From contig NZ_JACATN010000008.1 in the NCBI RefSeq assembly GCF_018603515.1, positions 1 to 64,000 on the forward strand: a stretch of 64,000 nt of DNA, in the 5' to 3' direction. Below the pieces are notes generated by a model. The model was not told where the DNA came from. It saw only the letters and a list, made by a program, of their open reading frames with translations, and did no database searches. Every line of letters begins with the position of its first letter. Position 1 is the stretch's first letter. This stretch comes from Zobellia barbeyronii (lineage in GTDB: Bacteria; Bacteroidota; Bacteroidia; Flavobacteriales; Flavobacteriaceae). This document shows positions 44,316 to 53,396 of the stretch, in pieces. The position numbers and the translations under genes were made by a program.

Positions 44316-44972
44316 ATGACACTATCAGAAGAAGATTATATAAAAGCCATTTATCATTTAGGAAAGGGTGAGAACAATATTGTTTCAACCAATGAGGTTG
44401 CGGAGCAAATGAAGACGAAACCTTCTTCCGTTACTGATATGATGAAGAAACTTTCGGAAAAAGGCGTTGCTAATTACAGGAAATATAAGGGGGTCTGTCT
44501 CACGGAACATGGTCTAAAAGTGGCCTTAACCCTTGTTAGGAAGCATAGATTGTGGGAGGTTTTTTTAGTTGAAAAGTTGAACTTTGCTTGGGATGAGGTA
44601 CATGAAGTTGCCGAGCAATTGGAGCACATTAAGAGTGAAAAATTAACGGATAGCTTAGATAAACTTCTTGGTTTTCCGCAAGTGGATCCTCATGGAGATC
44701 CTATTCCGTCCAAAAACGGGGAATTTAAAAAGGCCGTAAAAAAGCTTTTGAACGAAGTACCAGTAGGTACAAGTGGCACCTGTGTTGGTGTCAAAGATTC
44801 ATCCGCTCCATTTCTTAAATTTCTGGATAAAAATAGAATTGCTTTAGGGGACACGATTTTAGTATTGGAAAAGGAAGAGTTTGATGGGTCGTTGCATATT
44901 CAGGTGAAGGGGAAGGATATTCGTATCTCTGATCAAATTGCAGCAAATTTATATCTTAAAATAACGGAATAA
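44316..44972 (+). CDS. DtxR/MntR-family metal-dependent transcriptional repressor
   Basis: This is a metal-activated repressor. The N-terminal winged helix (E-D-Y-I-K-A-I-Y-H-L; T-K-P-S-S-V-T-D-M-M-K-K-L) is followed by a dimerisation and metal-binding segment (R-K-H-R-L-W-E-V-F-L; E-V-A-E-Q-L-E-H-I) and a C-terminal FeoA/SH3-like domain. The length of 218 aa fits the three-domain form. It is translated 1 bp before the ZIP transporter and probably controls both that gene and the divergent TonB receptor. Confidence 0.92.
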   Translation: MTLSEEDYIKAIYHLGKGENNIVSTNEVAEQMKTKPSSVTDMMKKLSEKGVANYRKYKGVCLTEHGLKVALTLVRKHRLWEVFLVEKLNFAWDEVHEVAEQLEHIKSEKLTDSLDKLLGFPQVDPHGDPIPSKNGEFKKAVKKLLNEVPVGTSGTCVGVKDSSAPFLKFLDKNRIALGDTILVLEKEEFDGSLHIQVKGKDIRISDQIAANLYLKITE

Positions 44973-44973
44973 C

Positions 44974-45795
44974 ATGCAAGAGGTAATTGATTATTTTGAA
45001 TCTATAGACCCAGTTTTAGCAGCATTTTACGCTACGCTATTTACTTGGGGTTTAACTGCTGCAGGCGCAGCTTTGGTTTTTTTATTTAAAGGTATGAACC
45101 GGGCACTTTTGGATGGTATGCTGGGTTTTACGGGTGGAGTTATGGTAGCGGCGAGTTTTTGGAGTCTTTTGGCACCAGGTATAGAAATGAGTCCTGGTGA
45201 TGGATTCGTAAAAGTGATACCCGCCGCTGTTGGATTTCTTCTAGGATCACTTTTTATATTTGGTTTGGATAAAATACTACCGCATTTGCACATTAATTTT
45301 AAGGAAAGTGAAAAAGAGGGAATCAAAACCCCTTGGCACCGTACTACATTATTAACCTTAGCAATAACACTTCATAATATTCCTGAAGGTCTGGCCGTAG
45401 GTGTACTTTTTGGTGGTGTTGCTGCAGGTTTTGAAGGCGCAAGTATTGGTGGTGCCGTAGCTTTGGCTTTGGGTATTGGTTTACAGAATTTTCCAGAAGG
45501 TTTTGCTGTTGCTATGCCATTAAGAAGACAAGGGCTTAGTAGAACAAAAAGTTTTATGTACGGGCAAGCTTCTGCTTTGGTTGAGCCTATAGCTGCTGTT
45601 TTAGGTGCGTGGGCGGTAATGACTTTTCAACCAATACTACCTTATGCTTTATCTTTTGCTGCTGGAGCCATGATTTTTGTTGTGGTGGAGGAAGTAATAC
45701 CAGAAACGCAACAAGACAAATACACAGATATTGCTACTATGGGCTTTATAGGTGGCTTCATTGTAATGATGACCTTAGATGTGGGTCTAGGATAG
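44974..45795 (+). CDS. ZIP-family metal transporter
   Basis: This inner-membrane divalent-metal transporter (zinc, manganese or iron) has about eight membrane segments. The metal-site motifs are H-N-I-P-E-G-L-A-V-G and, in the next helix, N-F-P-E-G-F-A-V-A. A His-containing loop (L-P-H-L-H-I) precedes them. The length is 273 aa. Pairing with DtxR and the TonB receptor gives a complete outer-to-inner membrane route for one metal. Confidence 0.9.
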   Translation: MQEVIDYFESIDPVLAAFYATLFTWGLTAAGAALVFLFKGMNRALLDGMLGFTGGVMVAASFWSLLAPGIEMSPGDGFVKVIPAAVGFLLGSLFIFGLDKILPHLHINFKESEKEGIKTPWHRTTLLTLAITLHNIPEGLAVGVLFGGVAAGFEGASIGGAVALALGIGLQNFPEGFAVAMPLRRQGLSRTKSFMYGQASALVEPIAAVLGAWAVMTFQPILPYALSFAAGAMIFVVVEEVIPETQQDKYTDIATMGFIGGFIVMMTLDVGLG

Positions 45796-45982
45796 GTTTG
45801 ACCTGACTCTGGTTGCAAAAATTGGTTTTCAGCTTATCTATGGTTTTGGTTAATTATGTTAAATGTAGGAATAAGTTTACGTTTATTTTTTAACTTTATC
45901 AGACACAAGATAACTGGAAGAATTCCGTTTTATATAAAGACTAGCTTTTTCCGATACAGCTCGTCAGTGAAAACTTATATTT

Positions 45983-47209
45983 ATGATAGCCCCCAAGAAC
46001 CACGAACATGAAGCAGAACGACTCGCACTCTTAGAATCGTATGCTATTTTGGATACTGAGTTAGAGGAGGATTATGATAATTTGGTCTTACTTGCTTCTG
46101 AGATTTGTGGTACACCTATTTCTGTAATAACACTTTTAGATAAAGACCGGCAATGGTTTAAAGCGCACCATGGCTTAGATGTTGCTGAGACGGAAAGACA
46201 ATATTCTTTTTGTGGATATACAATTAATGAACCTGATAATTTACTTATCATTGAAGATGCTAGGGTTGATGAAAGGTTTAATGGTAACCCCGTGGTAGAA
46301 GATGCTAATGTTGTCTTTTATGCTGGTGTAACCCTTAATGGAGCTAACGGTTTACCTTTAGGAACGCTCTGTGTTCTTGATCATGAGCCCAAACAACTTA
46401 GCGAAAGTCAACTTAGTGCTTTAAGAATACTTTCTGATCAAGTAATGAACTTATTAGATCTTAGAAAGAAAAAAATGGAGCTGGAAAAGGCAAATGAAGA
46501 TCTTAAACTTGCCAATCGCGAACTAGATAATTTTGCTGCTGTTGCTGCCCATGATTTAAAATCGCCTTTAAACAATATTATTACATTGTCTAATTGTTTG
46601 GAAGATTTTTATGCACCCAAAATGGATGATGAAGGAAAGCAAATTATTGAATTTATTAAGAGCTCTTCAGAAACTTTGAAAAAGCTTATCACTGGCTTAC
46701 TTAATTATAGTAAATCTGGTCAGTTTAACATAGACGATAAAACTACCATACTTCTGACTGATTTACAGAAAACCATTAATGAACTTTTTGGTGGCCAGAA
46801 AGAGTGCACTATAAAAGTAAAAAGTAATTTAGAGTCTATTTATGCAAACAAGATTGCAGTTGAACAAATCTTAATTAACCTAATTGCCAACGCCGTTAAA
46901 TACAATGATAAACCCAGCATTGAGATAGAACTAGAGATAAGAGAGCAGGATGCTTTTTATGAGTTTTTAGTAAAAGATAACGGACCAGGAATCCATGAAG
47001 ATGATCAAGAAAAAATCTTCAAGATATTTGAGGTAATTTCTGAACAAGATCGTTACGGAGAAAAAGGAACAGGTATTGGTCTGGCCACAGTAAAAAAGGT
47101 AGTTGAAGGTCTAGGCGGAAATATTAGTGTTCTCTCCCAACTTGGTGAAGGCGCAACATTTACCTTCACCATTAAGAGCCCAATAGTTCTAACACCTACT
47201 ATGGTGTAA
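45983..47209 (+). CDS. Cytosolic GAF-domain sensor histidine kinase
   Basis: No membrane segment is present. Residues about 20-155 form a GAF domain; it has the F-C-G-Y-T-I segment common in bacterial GAF kinases. A short coiled linker leads to HisKA with the phospho-accepting H190 (A-A-H-D-L-K-S-P-L-N-N). The ATPase domain has the N box (N-L-I-A-N-A-V-K-Y-N), G1 (D-N-G-P-G-I) and G2 (G-T-G-I-G-L). The length is 408 aa. No response regulator gene is adjacent, so it is an orphan kinase with unknown signal. Confidence 0.9.
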   Translation: MIAPKNHEHEAERLALLESYAILDTELEEDYDNLVLLASEICGTPISVITLLDKDRQWFKAHHGLDVAETERQYSFCGYTINEPDNLLIIEDARVDERFNGNPVVEDANVVFYAGVTLNGANGLPLGTLCVLDHEPKQLSESQLSALRILSDQVMNLLDLRKKKMELEKANEDLKLANRELDNFAAVAAHDLKSPLNNIITLSNCLEDFYAPKMDDEGKQIIEFIKSSSETLKKLITGLLNYSKSGQFNIDDKTTILLTDLQKTINELFGGQKECTIKVKSNLESIYANKIAVEQILINLIANAVKYNDKPSIEIELEIREQDAFYEFLVKDNGPGIHEDDQEKIFKIFEVISEQDRYGEKGTGIGLATVKKVVEGLGGNISVLSQLGEGATFTFTIKSPIVLTPTMV

Positions 47210-47245
47210 TTCCCACTTTTGCTAATCCAGTTTGTTATCCTAGAC

Positions 47246-49879
47246 TTATCTATTGATTTCTTCAATAAGATTTGCAACCAAAGCTGTCCACCCAGTTTGG
47301 TGCGAAGCACCTACACCACGACCGTTATTTCCATCAAAATATTCGTAGAACAGAATTAAGTCTTTAAAATGCTCATCGGTATATTTCTCTTTATCTAACT
47401 CATTTACAGGACGGTTACCATTTTCATCTTTTTTGAAAATACCAATCAGTCTTTTACTAATTTCAAATCCTATTTCTTTTAGGTTCAGCGGATTATCACT
47501 TCCAGTTGGATAATCGAATTTTAAATCATCACCAAAATAGTTGTGATACTCTTTTAAAGAACTTATAAAAAGATAGTTCATTGGCATCCAAATTGGTCCA
47601 CGCCAGTTGGAGTTTCCACCAAATAAATCTGTGGATGATTCCGCAGGCTCATAGTTTATACCATATATAGAACCGTTTATCTCTATTTGATATTTGGTTT
47701 CATGTGCTTTAGATAATGAACGGATACCGTAGTCGGCTAAAAATTCGGATTCATCTAATATGCTATGTATTAATATGTCCAATCGTTTCTTAGGAACCAA
47801 AGACAACAACACGTCTTTATTGGGATCATACTCTTCTACAACTTGATATTTCTGGGTTTCCACTCTGTACGTACGGTACCAATCCATACTAGCCTTAAAG
47901 CGCGGTAATTTTGCTAAACATTCTTTTCTAATATTCAATACTGCCGCCATAGATAATAAGCCAGATATTGACCGTACTTTAATTGGTATTTTTTTACCGT
48001 CTGGTAGGATTAAGGTGTCATAGAAAAATCCTTCTTTCTCATCCCAAGAACTCATAGATTCTTCGGTAATTTTATTCAAGGCCTCCGCTATGAATACAAA
48101 GTGCCCAAAATATTTAAGGGCCATATCTTCAAATGTATTGTCGTGCAATGAAATTTCAAGGGCAATTTCAAGCATATTCAAACAGTAAAGTGCCATCCAA
48201 GAAGTACCATCTACTTGTTCTAGAACACCTCCACCGGGTATGCCATTACTACGGTCAAATACTCCAATATTATCCAAGCCCAGAAATCCGCCTTCAAAAA
48301 CGTTGTTGTTAAGGCTATCTTCTCTGTTCACCCACCAAGTGAAATTCAAGGCTAGTTTGTTAAACATGCGTTTTAAAAAGCTTAGATCTCCTTTGCCTGT
48401 TTTACGCTGTTCCATCTGGTAAATCTGGATGGCAGCCCATGCCTGAACTGGTGGATTTACATCACTGAAATTCCATTCATAGGCAGGAATTTGACCATTT
48501 GCGGCCATGTACCATTCTTTAGTGAAGAGCAGGAGTTGTTTTTTTGCAAACTCGTGGTCTAGCATAGAGAAGGTGACGCAATGAAAAGCAGAGTCCCAAG
48601 CTGCAAACCAAGGATATTCCCATGCATCGGGCATTGAGAGTATATCATGGTTTCTAAAGGTCTGCCATGTGCTGTTACGGCCATGTTTTCGTTCATGTGG
48701 CGGGTTAGTGCCAGGGTCTCCTTTAATCCATTGTTCTACTTCGTAATTGTAGTATTGTTTGGTCCAGAGTAGGCCTGCAAAAGCTTGTTTCTGTATTTCT
48801 CTTTCTTCTTCTGACGAGTTTTCAGTTATGGATTCTAAGAAAGAGCGTGATTCTTTAATTCTTTCTTCAAAAACAGCCTCAAAAGTATCATCAATAGGGG
48901 AGTCAATATCTTGGTTAGATAGTCTTAACTTGATAACCTTAGTTTCACCAGGAGCCAAGTTCAATTCGTACATAGGCGCACACTTGGTGCCTTCCTTATT
49001 TTTTTCGGCTAAAGAAAAATCATTTTCTATAACGGCATCATGAAATAAATCTTTTTTAAACGGATGCTCATTTTTCCCGTCAAAAACCCGTTCCGCATTG
49101 GTTTCGTTTTCAGTAAATAATACTCTAGAAGGCTCGTCAAAATACAGATTGTATTTGCCAACATAACTGTGGTCTACCGTAACATGTGGTGCCTTTTTAC
49201 TGCCTTTTTTCTTAATTATGGGCTTCTCCTCCATTCCGGTGAAACTCCAAAAATTTCGAATCCATATGGTAGGTAAGACAACCGCCATTGCTTCTTTTGG
49301 GCCGCGGTTACTGACAGAGATTTTTACTAAAATATCCTCTCCTTCGGCTTTTGCGTATTCCGTATGAACATCAAAATACTCGTTGTTGTCAAATATGCCA
49401 GTATCTAGCAGTTCAAACTCCGTATCGTGTTTGCCTCTGTTGCGGTTTTCCTCTACCAATTGGTTATAAGGAAACTCATTTTGAGGATATTTATAAAGGT
49501 GCTTCATATAGGAATGCGAGGGCGTATTCTCTAAATAATAATAGAGTTCTTTAACGTCTTCACCATGATTTCCTTGCGGGCCGGTTAATCCAAATAAACG
49601 TTCCTTTAAAATAGGATCTTTGCCGTTCCAAAGTGCCACAGAAAAACAGATATTGCAATAGCGATCGGAAATACCTGCAATACCATCTTCTCCCCAGCGG
49701 TAGGTTCTACTTCTAGCATGGTCGTGCGGTAGGTAGTTCCATGCATCTCCGTTAGGACTGTAATCTTCCCGTACTGTTCCCCATTGTCGTTCGCTTAGGT
49801 ATGGTCCCCACTTAAGCCAATCTTTTTCTTTACTATAATGGTCTTTTAGTCTTTTGTCTTCTTTGGTATTCTTGGTCAT
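47246..49879 (-). CDS. MGH1/GH63-like glycoside hydrolase
   Basis: This is a large cytosolic alpha-glycosidase-type protein (877 aa, no signal peptide). An N-terminal beta-sandwich precedes an (alpha/alpha)6 barrel. The barrel carries Y-P-W-F-A-A-W-D-S-A-F-H, V-D-G-T-S-W-M-A-L-Y-C and N-W-R-G-P-I-W-M-P-M-N-Y-L typical of the MGH1/GH63 superfamily. Substrates in this group include mannosylglycerate and alpha-glucosides; the one here is not predictable. It converges on the histidine kinase and has no sugar-transport neighbours. Confidence 0.88.
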   Translation of the reverse strand: MTKNTKEDKRLKDHYSKEKDWLKWGPYLSERQWGTVREDYSPNGDAWNYLPHDHARSRTYRWGEDGIAGISDRYCNICFSVALWNGKDPILKERLFGLTGPQGNHGEDVKELYYYLENTPSHSYMKHLYKYPQNEFPYNQLVEENRNRGKHDTEFELLDTGIFDNNEYFDVHTEYAKAEGEDILVKISVSNRGPKEAMAVVLPTIWIRNFWSFTGMEEKPIIKKKGSKKAPHVTVDHSYVGKYNLYFDEPSRVLFTENETNAERVFDGKNEHPFKKDLFHDAVIENDFSLAEKNKEGTKCAPMYELNLAPGETKVIKLRLSNQDIDSPIDDTFEAVFEERIKESRSFLESITENSSEEEREIQKQAFAGLLWTKQYYNYEVEQWIKGDPGTNPPHERKHGRNSTWQTFRNHDILSMPDAWEYPWFAAWDSAFHCVTFSMLDHEFAKKQLLLFTKEWYMAANGQIPAYEWNFSDVNPPVQAWAAIQIYQMEQRKTGKGDLSFLKRMFNKLALNFTWWVNREDSLNNNVFEGGFLGLDNIGVFDRSNGIPGGGVLEQVDGTSWMALYCLNMLEIALEISLHDNTFEDMALKYFGHFVFIAEALNKITEESMSSWDEKEGFFYDTLILPDGKKIPIKVRSISGLLSMAAVLNIRKECLAKLPRFKASMDWYRTYRVETQKYQVVEEYDPNKDVLLSLVPKKRLDILIHSILDESEFLADYGIRSLSKAHETKYQIEINGSIYGINYEPAESSTDLFGGNSNWRGPIWMPMNYLFISSLKEYHNYFGDDLKFDYPTGSDNPLNLKEIGFEISKRLIGIFKKDENGNRPVNELDKEKYTDEHFKDLILFYEYFDGNNGRGVGASHQTGWTALVANLIEEINR

Positions 49880-49944
49880 AAAATTGAAATATGAATGGGG
49901 GTTAATAGCTCAAAGATTTTTTTATAGGGACTGTCCTTAAACTG

Positions 49945-49961
49945 ATACCTAAATTAGGTAT
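49945..49961. promoter_or_regulatory. Operator-like palindrome between GH and 50109 gene
   Basis: ATACCTAA-A-TTAGGTAT is a perfect 8-bp inverted repeat around one base. It lies 66 bp upstream of the glycosidase start and 148 bp upstream of the plus-strand gene. No cognate regulator gene is nearby. Confidence 0.35.
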
Positions 49962-50108
49962 ATAATGAGGTCTTAGCAAGTTATAAATGATGTAGTCGAT
50001 AAAATTTTAACTGCTATCGGAAATTTTCGCCACTTTTGTGCGTTCATAGAGTAATTGGTACTGGTGTAGAACGCTTGCCAATCTTCAAAATGAAAAATTA
50101 CTATTGAT

Positions 50109-50540
50109 ATGCAGAAAAAGGGTCATGTATTGTGGAATGTTTTGGGCGTAATAACGGTAATTATTTGTCTATTTGCTTTTGTCCTTCATTTTAAGAACTG
50201 GACAAAAACAGATGCTACTGGATTTAGAGTCCTATCTGGTTTTTATCTACAGGAGGTTCCCTTTTCAGCTTTGGATAGTGTGAAATTAGTTCCTAAAATT
50301 CCCGGTATGGTACGTCTTAATGGTTTTTCTGCAATGGAAAAGGAAAAAGGAATTTTCAGGGAGTTTAAAGATTCACTTACCGAAAACAAAGTATATGTCT
50401 ACATTGATAATTTAGAGAATCAAAAAATAAAAATTGTTCATCACGATTCACTAAAGCTCTTCATCAATCTTAAAGATTCTACAGAGACTCAAAAGTTGTT
50501 CGACTTACTATCGAGTAAATTAGTTGTAGAACCAAACTAA
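50109..50540 (+). CDS. Single-pass membrane protein, function unknown (143 aa)
   Basis: One N-terminal hydrophobic segment (about residues 9-27, V-L-W-N-V-L-G-V-I-T-V-I-I-C-L-F) anchors a soluble domain of about 110 residues that ends without a second helix. No family is recognised. It may be co-transcribed with the SnoaL-like gene 132 bp downstream. Confidence 0.65.
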   Translation: MQKKGHVLWNVLGVITVIICLFAFVLHFKNWTKTDATGFRVLSGFYLQEVPFSALDSVKLVPKIPGMVRLNGFSAMEKEKGIFREFKDSLTENKVYVYIDNLENQKIKIVHHDSLKLFINLKDSTETQKLFDLLSSKLVVEPN

Positions 50541-50672
50541 GAGAATAGGTCTTTTATTCTACAGCCATTTTCTTAATTCTACTATATTAATTTCATTTTA
50601 AATAGTTCACAGTTCTTTGTTAATCAGAGTAATGTGTTGTATTTTGTTGTGGTAATCATAAAACAAACAATC

Positions 50673-51041
50673 ATGGAAACAGATGAAATTGCCTCTAAAT
50701 TAGTGGCGTGGTGTAATGCGGGAGATTTTGAAAAGCCGTATCAGCAATTGTATAGTGATAAAATTGTAAGCATAGAAAATGATGGTAAGGCAGAAGGTGC
50801 TTATGTTGAAGGTTTTGAAGGCATCAAGAAAAAAGGAGAATGGTGGCAAGAGAATTTTGAGGTTCATAGCAGTAAGGCTTCAGACCCGGTGGTAGCAGAT
50901 AATTGGTTTTCTGTAAAGTTCACCATGGACACGACTCATAAACCATCTGGGCAGCGCTCAAAAACCTCTGAGATAGCTGTATATGAGGTGCAGGACGGCA
51001 AAATTGTAAAAGAACAGTTTTTCTACAATGAAAAGGGATAA
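50673..51041 (+). CDS. SnoaL/NTF2-like fold protein
   Basis: The start at 50673 is preferred because the 13 codons before it are hydrophobic and out of keeping with the family. The 122-aa protein has the NTF2-like pattern: L-V-A-W-C-N-A-G-D-F-E at the N-terminus, G-I-K-K-K-G-E-W-W in the middle and V-Y-E-V-Q-D-G-K-I-V-K-E-Q-F-F-Y at the end. Members bind small ligands or isomerise them; nothing shows which here. Confidence 0.8.
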   Translation: METDEIASKLVAWCNAGDFEKPYQQLYSDKIVSIENDGKAEGAYVEGFEGIKKKGEWWQENFEVHSSKASDPVVADNWFSVKFTMDTTHKPSGQRSKTSEIAVYEVQDGKIVKEQFFYNEKG

Positions 51042-51064
51042 TATTTAATAGAATTTTATATCAG

Positions 51065-51093
51065 AAGAGCCAATCGATAGTCGATTGGCTCTT
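51065..51093 (+). terminator. Terminator after the SnoaL-like gene
   Basis: A perfect 13-bp stem (aagagccaatcga / tcgattggctctt) has a 3-nt loop and a T-rich tail, 23 bp after the stop. Confidence 0.8.
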
Positions 51094-51137
51094 TGTTTTG
51101 GAATCAGCAACGCCTATCTTCGCTTTAAAATTTATTC

Positions 51138-51524
51138 ATGGTTCTTTTGGCTCAAATAGTAGGTGCGTTATATGGTTTGTTGGCAGTAATATTCGGTGCT
51201 TTTGGAGCTCACGCTTTAAAGAAGTTACTTTCCGAAGAGCAGCTTAAAAGTTTTGAAACTGGTGTTAAATACCAGATGTACCATGCTATTATATTGCTGC
51301 TTATAGGTTTTAATTTTAATATGGATGTTGCCTTTCAGCAGTATATGGTTTATTGTTTTGTAATTGGTACGTTCTTGTTCTCTTTCAGTATCTATGCATT
51401 GGTTATTAGTTCTGCAAAAGGAAAGAAATTACGATTTTTAGGACCTATAACACCACTTGGTGGATTGCTCTTGGTATGCGGTTGGGGACTATTGCTGTAT
51501 AGCTTTATCCGGAACCTTGTTTAG
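51138..51524 (+). CDS. DUF423 family membrane protein
   Basis: This small inner-membrane protein of 128 aa has four hydrophobic segments. The signature A-V-I-F-G-A-F-G-A-H-A-L-K and later G-P-I-T-P-L-G-G-L-L-L-V-C-G-W belong to the DUF423 (YgdD-like) family. Its function is unknown. Its stop overlaps the convergent gene by 4 bp. Confidence 0.92.
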   Translation: MVLLAQIVGALYGLLAVIFGAFGAHALKKLLSEEQLKSFETGVKYQMYHAIILLLIGFNFNMDVAFQQYMVYCFVIGTFLFSFSIYALVISSAKGKKLRFLGPITPLGGLLLVCGWGLLLYSFIRNLV

Positions 51525-53065
51525 TTTTCTGATTGTGTTACGGAAGTAAACTCTTTAATGGCTTGGTTGGGTTCTATAATGTCATGTCCCTTCCAAAAAT
51601 TTGGGTCGTAATCTGGCATATAAGTAGGAAGAATACCGGTTTTTTCCTCAAACGCTTTAAATTGTCCTGAGTTAATGGGGTCTTCATCAAAAACAATAAG
51701 CTCATATTGGTTAATGTTACCAAAAGCAGCATCTACTTTTAAGGCCAGTTCATTTTGCTTACGTCTTCCTTTAACGTGTTTGTTTTTTTCTATAATAGTC
51801 AATGGTCTTTTGAATCCTCCACGAATGCCTTTTATAACATTGTAATACCGTAGATGGTATTTTTGATCGGCACCTTTGTCAAATAGAATGCTTCCCTTTG
51901 CTAAATATTCATTCACGGAAACGCCTAGGAGTTTAAAATCACGAAGGGACTCTGTATTCTCAAAGTCCATGCGTATTAATGCAAAATCATCTGAGTTTAT
52001 ATAGAGCATTCCCCCATATTCAGGAGAGCCATCGGGTATAAACCGTATAACATATACCGCTTGGTCACCTAAATAGGTGTGGTTTTCAAGAGTCAGTTCA
52101 TAGCGGCCCGGCTTAAATATGACGTTATAGTCAGTATCATCAAAAATGGGTAGGTTTTCAAAAAGGTTACCCAGTGTTTTTCGTTTGTATTCAAGGAAAA
52201 ATTCGCGTCTTTCTTCTTTCTTTTTCTTCTCTTGCTCAAGATGTGCATTTAAAGCTGCGGCATCTGTAGAATCTATCTCTTCTTTAAAGATGTCACTCAT
52301 ATCCTCGGCATCTACCTTGGTGCCGAACAGCCCAGACTTTACTTTAAAGTAAGAATCTGTTTTAATATTTTCTTTCGCAATTTTATTGAACTTTTCTTCT
52401 AAGATTTCAATATCGAGCTCTTTGCTTTTATCATAGAGTTCAGAGGCTTTTATGAGGTCTAATTTTTGCTCATCCGCATCGTCCGCTCCATAGAGGTCGC
52501 CCAGCATTTCAGTATAATAAATATTGTTTTTGGGAATAGTTTGAATTACACTATCCAAGAAATTTTTATTAAAAGCATCAATCGTAGATTTCTTTATTTC
52601 GTAATTGGTCTTGATAATGTTACTCTGGTAGGTTTCCCTTAAGAAAAGTCGTTTTTTAGAAAATTCGGTGATGTAATTTTTTTCCAGGTTTTCTTCAACA
52701 AGCTCAACAATTTCTTCTGGAGTGTAGTTTTTGTTGGAAACAATAACCTCTTGAAGCTCTATGGCTTTTGGTCTAAGGGTGATAAGGCTATCGGTAAACT
52801 CTAAAATAGGTCTTCCAATAGATTCGTACCCAATACAGGAAATGAAAAGAGAATCAGTAGCCTCTACTGCGTCAGATAATAGAAATTTAAATTTACCTTC
52901 TTCATTGGTAATCATACCCCTGTTATTCAGCTGCACGGTAGCGTAAGGCACGGGTTTTTTTGAAACGGAATCTACAATGATAGAACTTAAGCTCTGGGCA
53001 TGTTGTGTTGTGGTGAAAAATAGGAAGAATGCGAATAGATAAGCGAAGGATTTTGGCATATTCAT
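51521..53065 (-). CDS. Secreted carboxypeptidase-regulatory-like domain protein (514 aa)
   Basis: A signal peptide (ending Q-H-A-Q) and a CarboxypepD_reg-like domain (about 25-105, including P-Y-A-T-V-Q-L-N-N-R-G) precede a long alpha/beta region with highly charged helices (E-Q-E-K-K-K-K-E-E-R-R). The C-terminal half looks beta-rich, as in outer-membrane-associated proteins of Bacteroidota. Two Met codons at positions 1 and 3 are possible starts. The exact role is unknown. Confidence 0.8.
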   Translation of the reverse strand: MNMPKSFAYLFAFFLFFTTTQHAQSLSSIIVDSVSKKPVPYATVQLNNRGMITNEEGKFKFLLSDAVEATDSLFISCIGYESIGRPILEFTDSLITLRPKAIELQEVIVSNKNYTPEEIVELVEENLEKNYITEFSKKRLFLRETYQSNIIKTNYEIKKSTIDAFNKNFLDSVIQTIPKNNIYYTEMLGDLYGADDADEQKLDLIKASELYDKSKELDIEILEEKFNKIAKENIKTDSYFKVKSGLFGTKVDAEDMSDIFKEEIDSTDAAALNAHLEQEKKKKEERREFFLEYKRKTLGNLFENLPIFDDTDYNVIFKPGRYELTLENHTYLGDQAVYVIRFIPDGSPEYGGMLYINSDDFALIRMDFENTESLRDFKLLGVSVNEYLAKGSILFDKGADQKYHLRYYNVIKGIRGGFKRPLTIIEKNKHVKGRRKQNELALKVDAAFGNINQYELIVFDEDPINSGQFKAFEEKTGILPTYMPDYDPNFWKGHDIIEPNQAIKEFTSVTQSEN

Positions 53066-53245
53066 GGCTAATGGCTATTCAAAAAAAGCGATAGCATTTG
53101 AGGTAAGCACGGTTTTTTTGATTTATTTAATACCGATTTATCCTTTTATTAACGAATTAACCTACAAAATTAGCAGGACAGGTGTGCTGAACTTTAATAT
53201 GTTGCTAAATTGAAGATGAACGGTTTATGCAGATGGACTATAAAA

Positions 53246-53395
53246 TTAGTGACAACCACAACCATCTTTTCCGCAAGCTTTGACGTTCCCTTTCTTGTGG
53301 GCAAACAATGCTTTTGGCAAAAAGAATTTCTTCACTAAATAGCCTACAGAGATTGCTAAAACTATATAAACCAATATGGGTTGAAGTATGCTCAT
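53246..53395 (-). CDS. FeoB-associated Cys-rich membrane protein
   Basis: This 49-aa protein was read directly from the minus strand and has one membrane segment (I-L-V-Y-I-V-L-A-I-S-V-G-Y-L). Its short tail ends A-C-G-K-D-G-C-G-C-H. This is the usual architecture of the small Cys-rich partner that follows feoB in many Bacteroidota. It starts 1 bp after the FeoB stop and probably assists ferrous-iron transport. Confidence 0.85.
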   Translation of the reverse strand: MSILQPILVYIVLAISVGYLVKKFFLPKALFAHKKGNVKACGKDGCGCH

Positions 53396-53396
53396 T

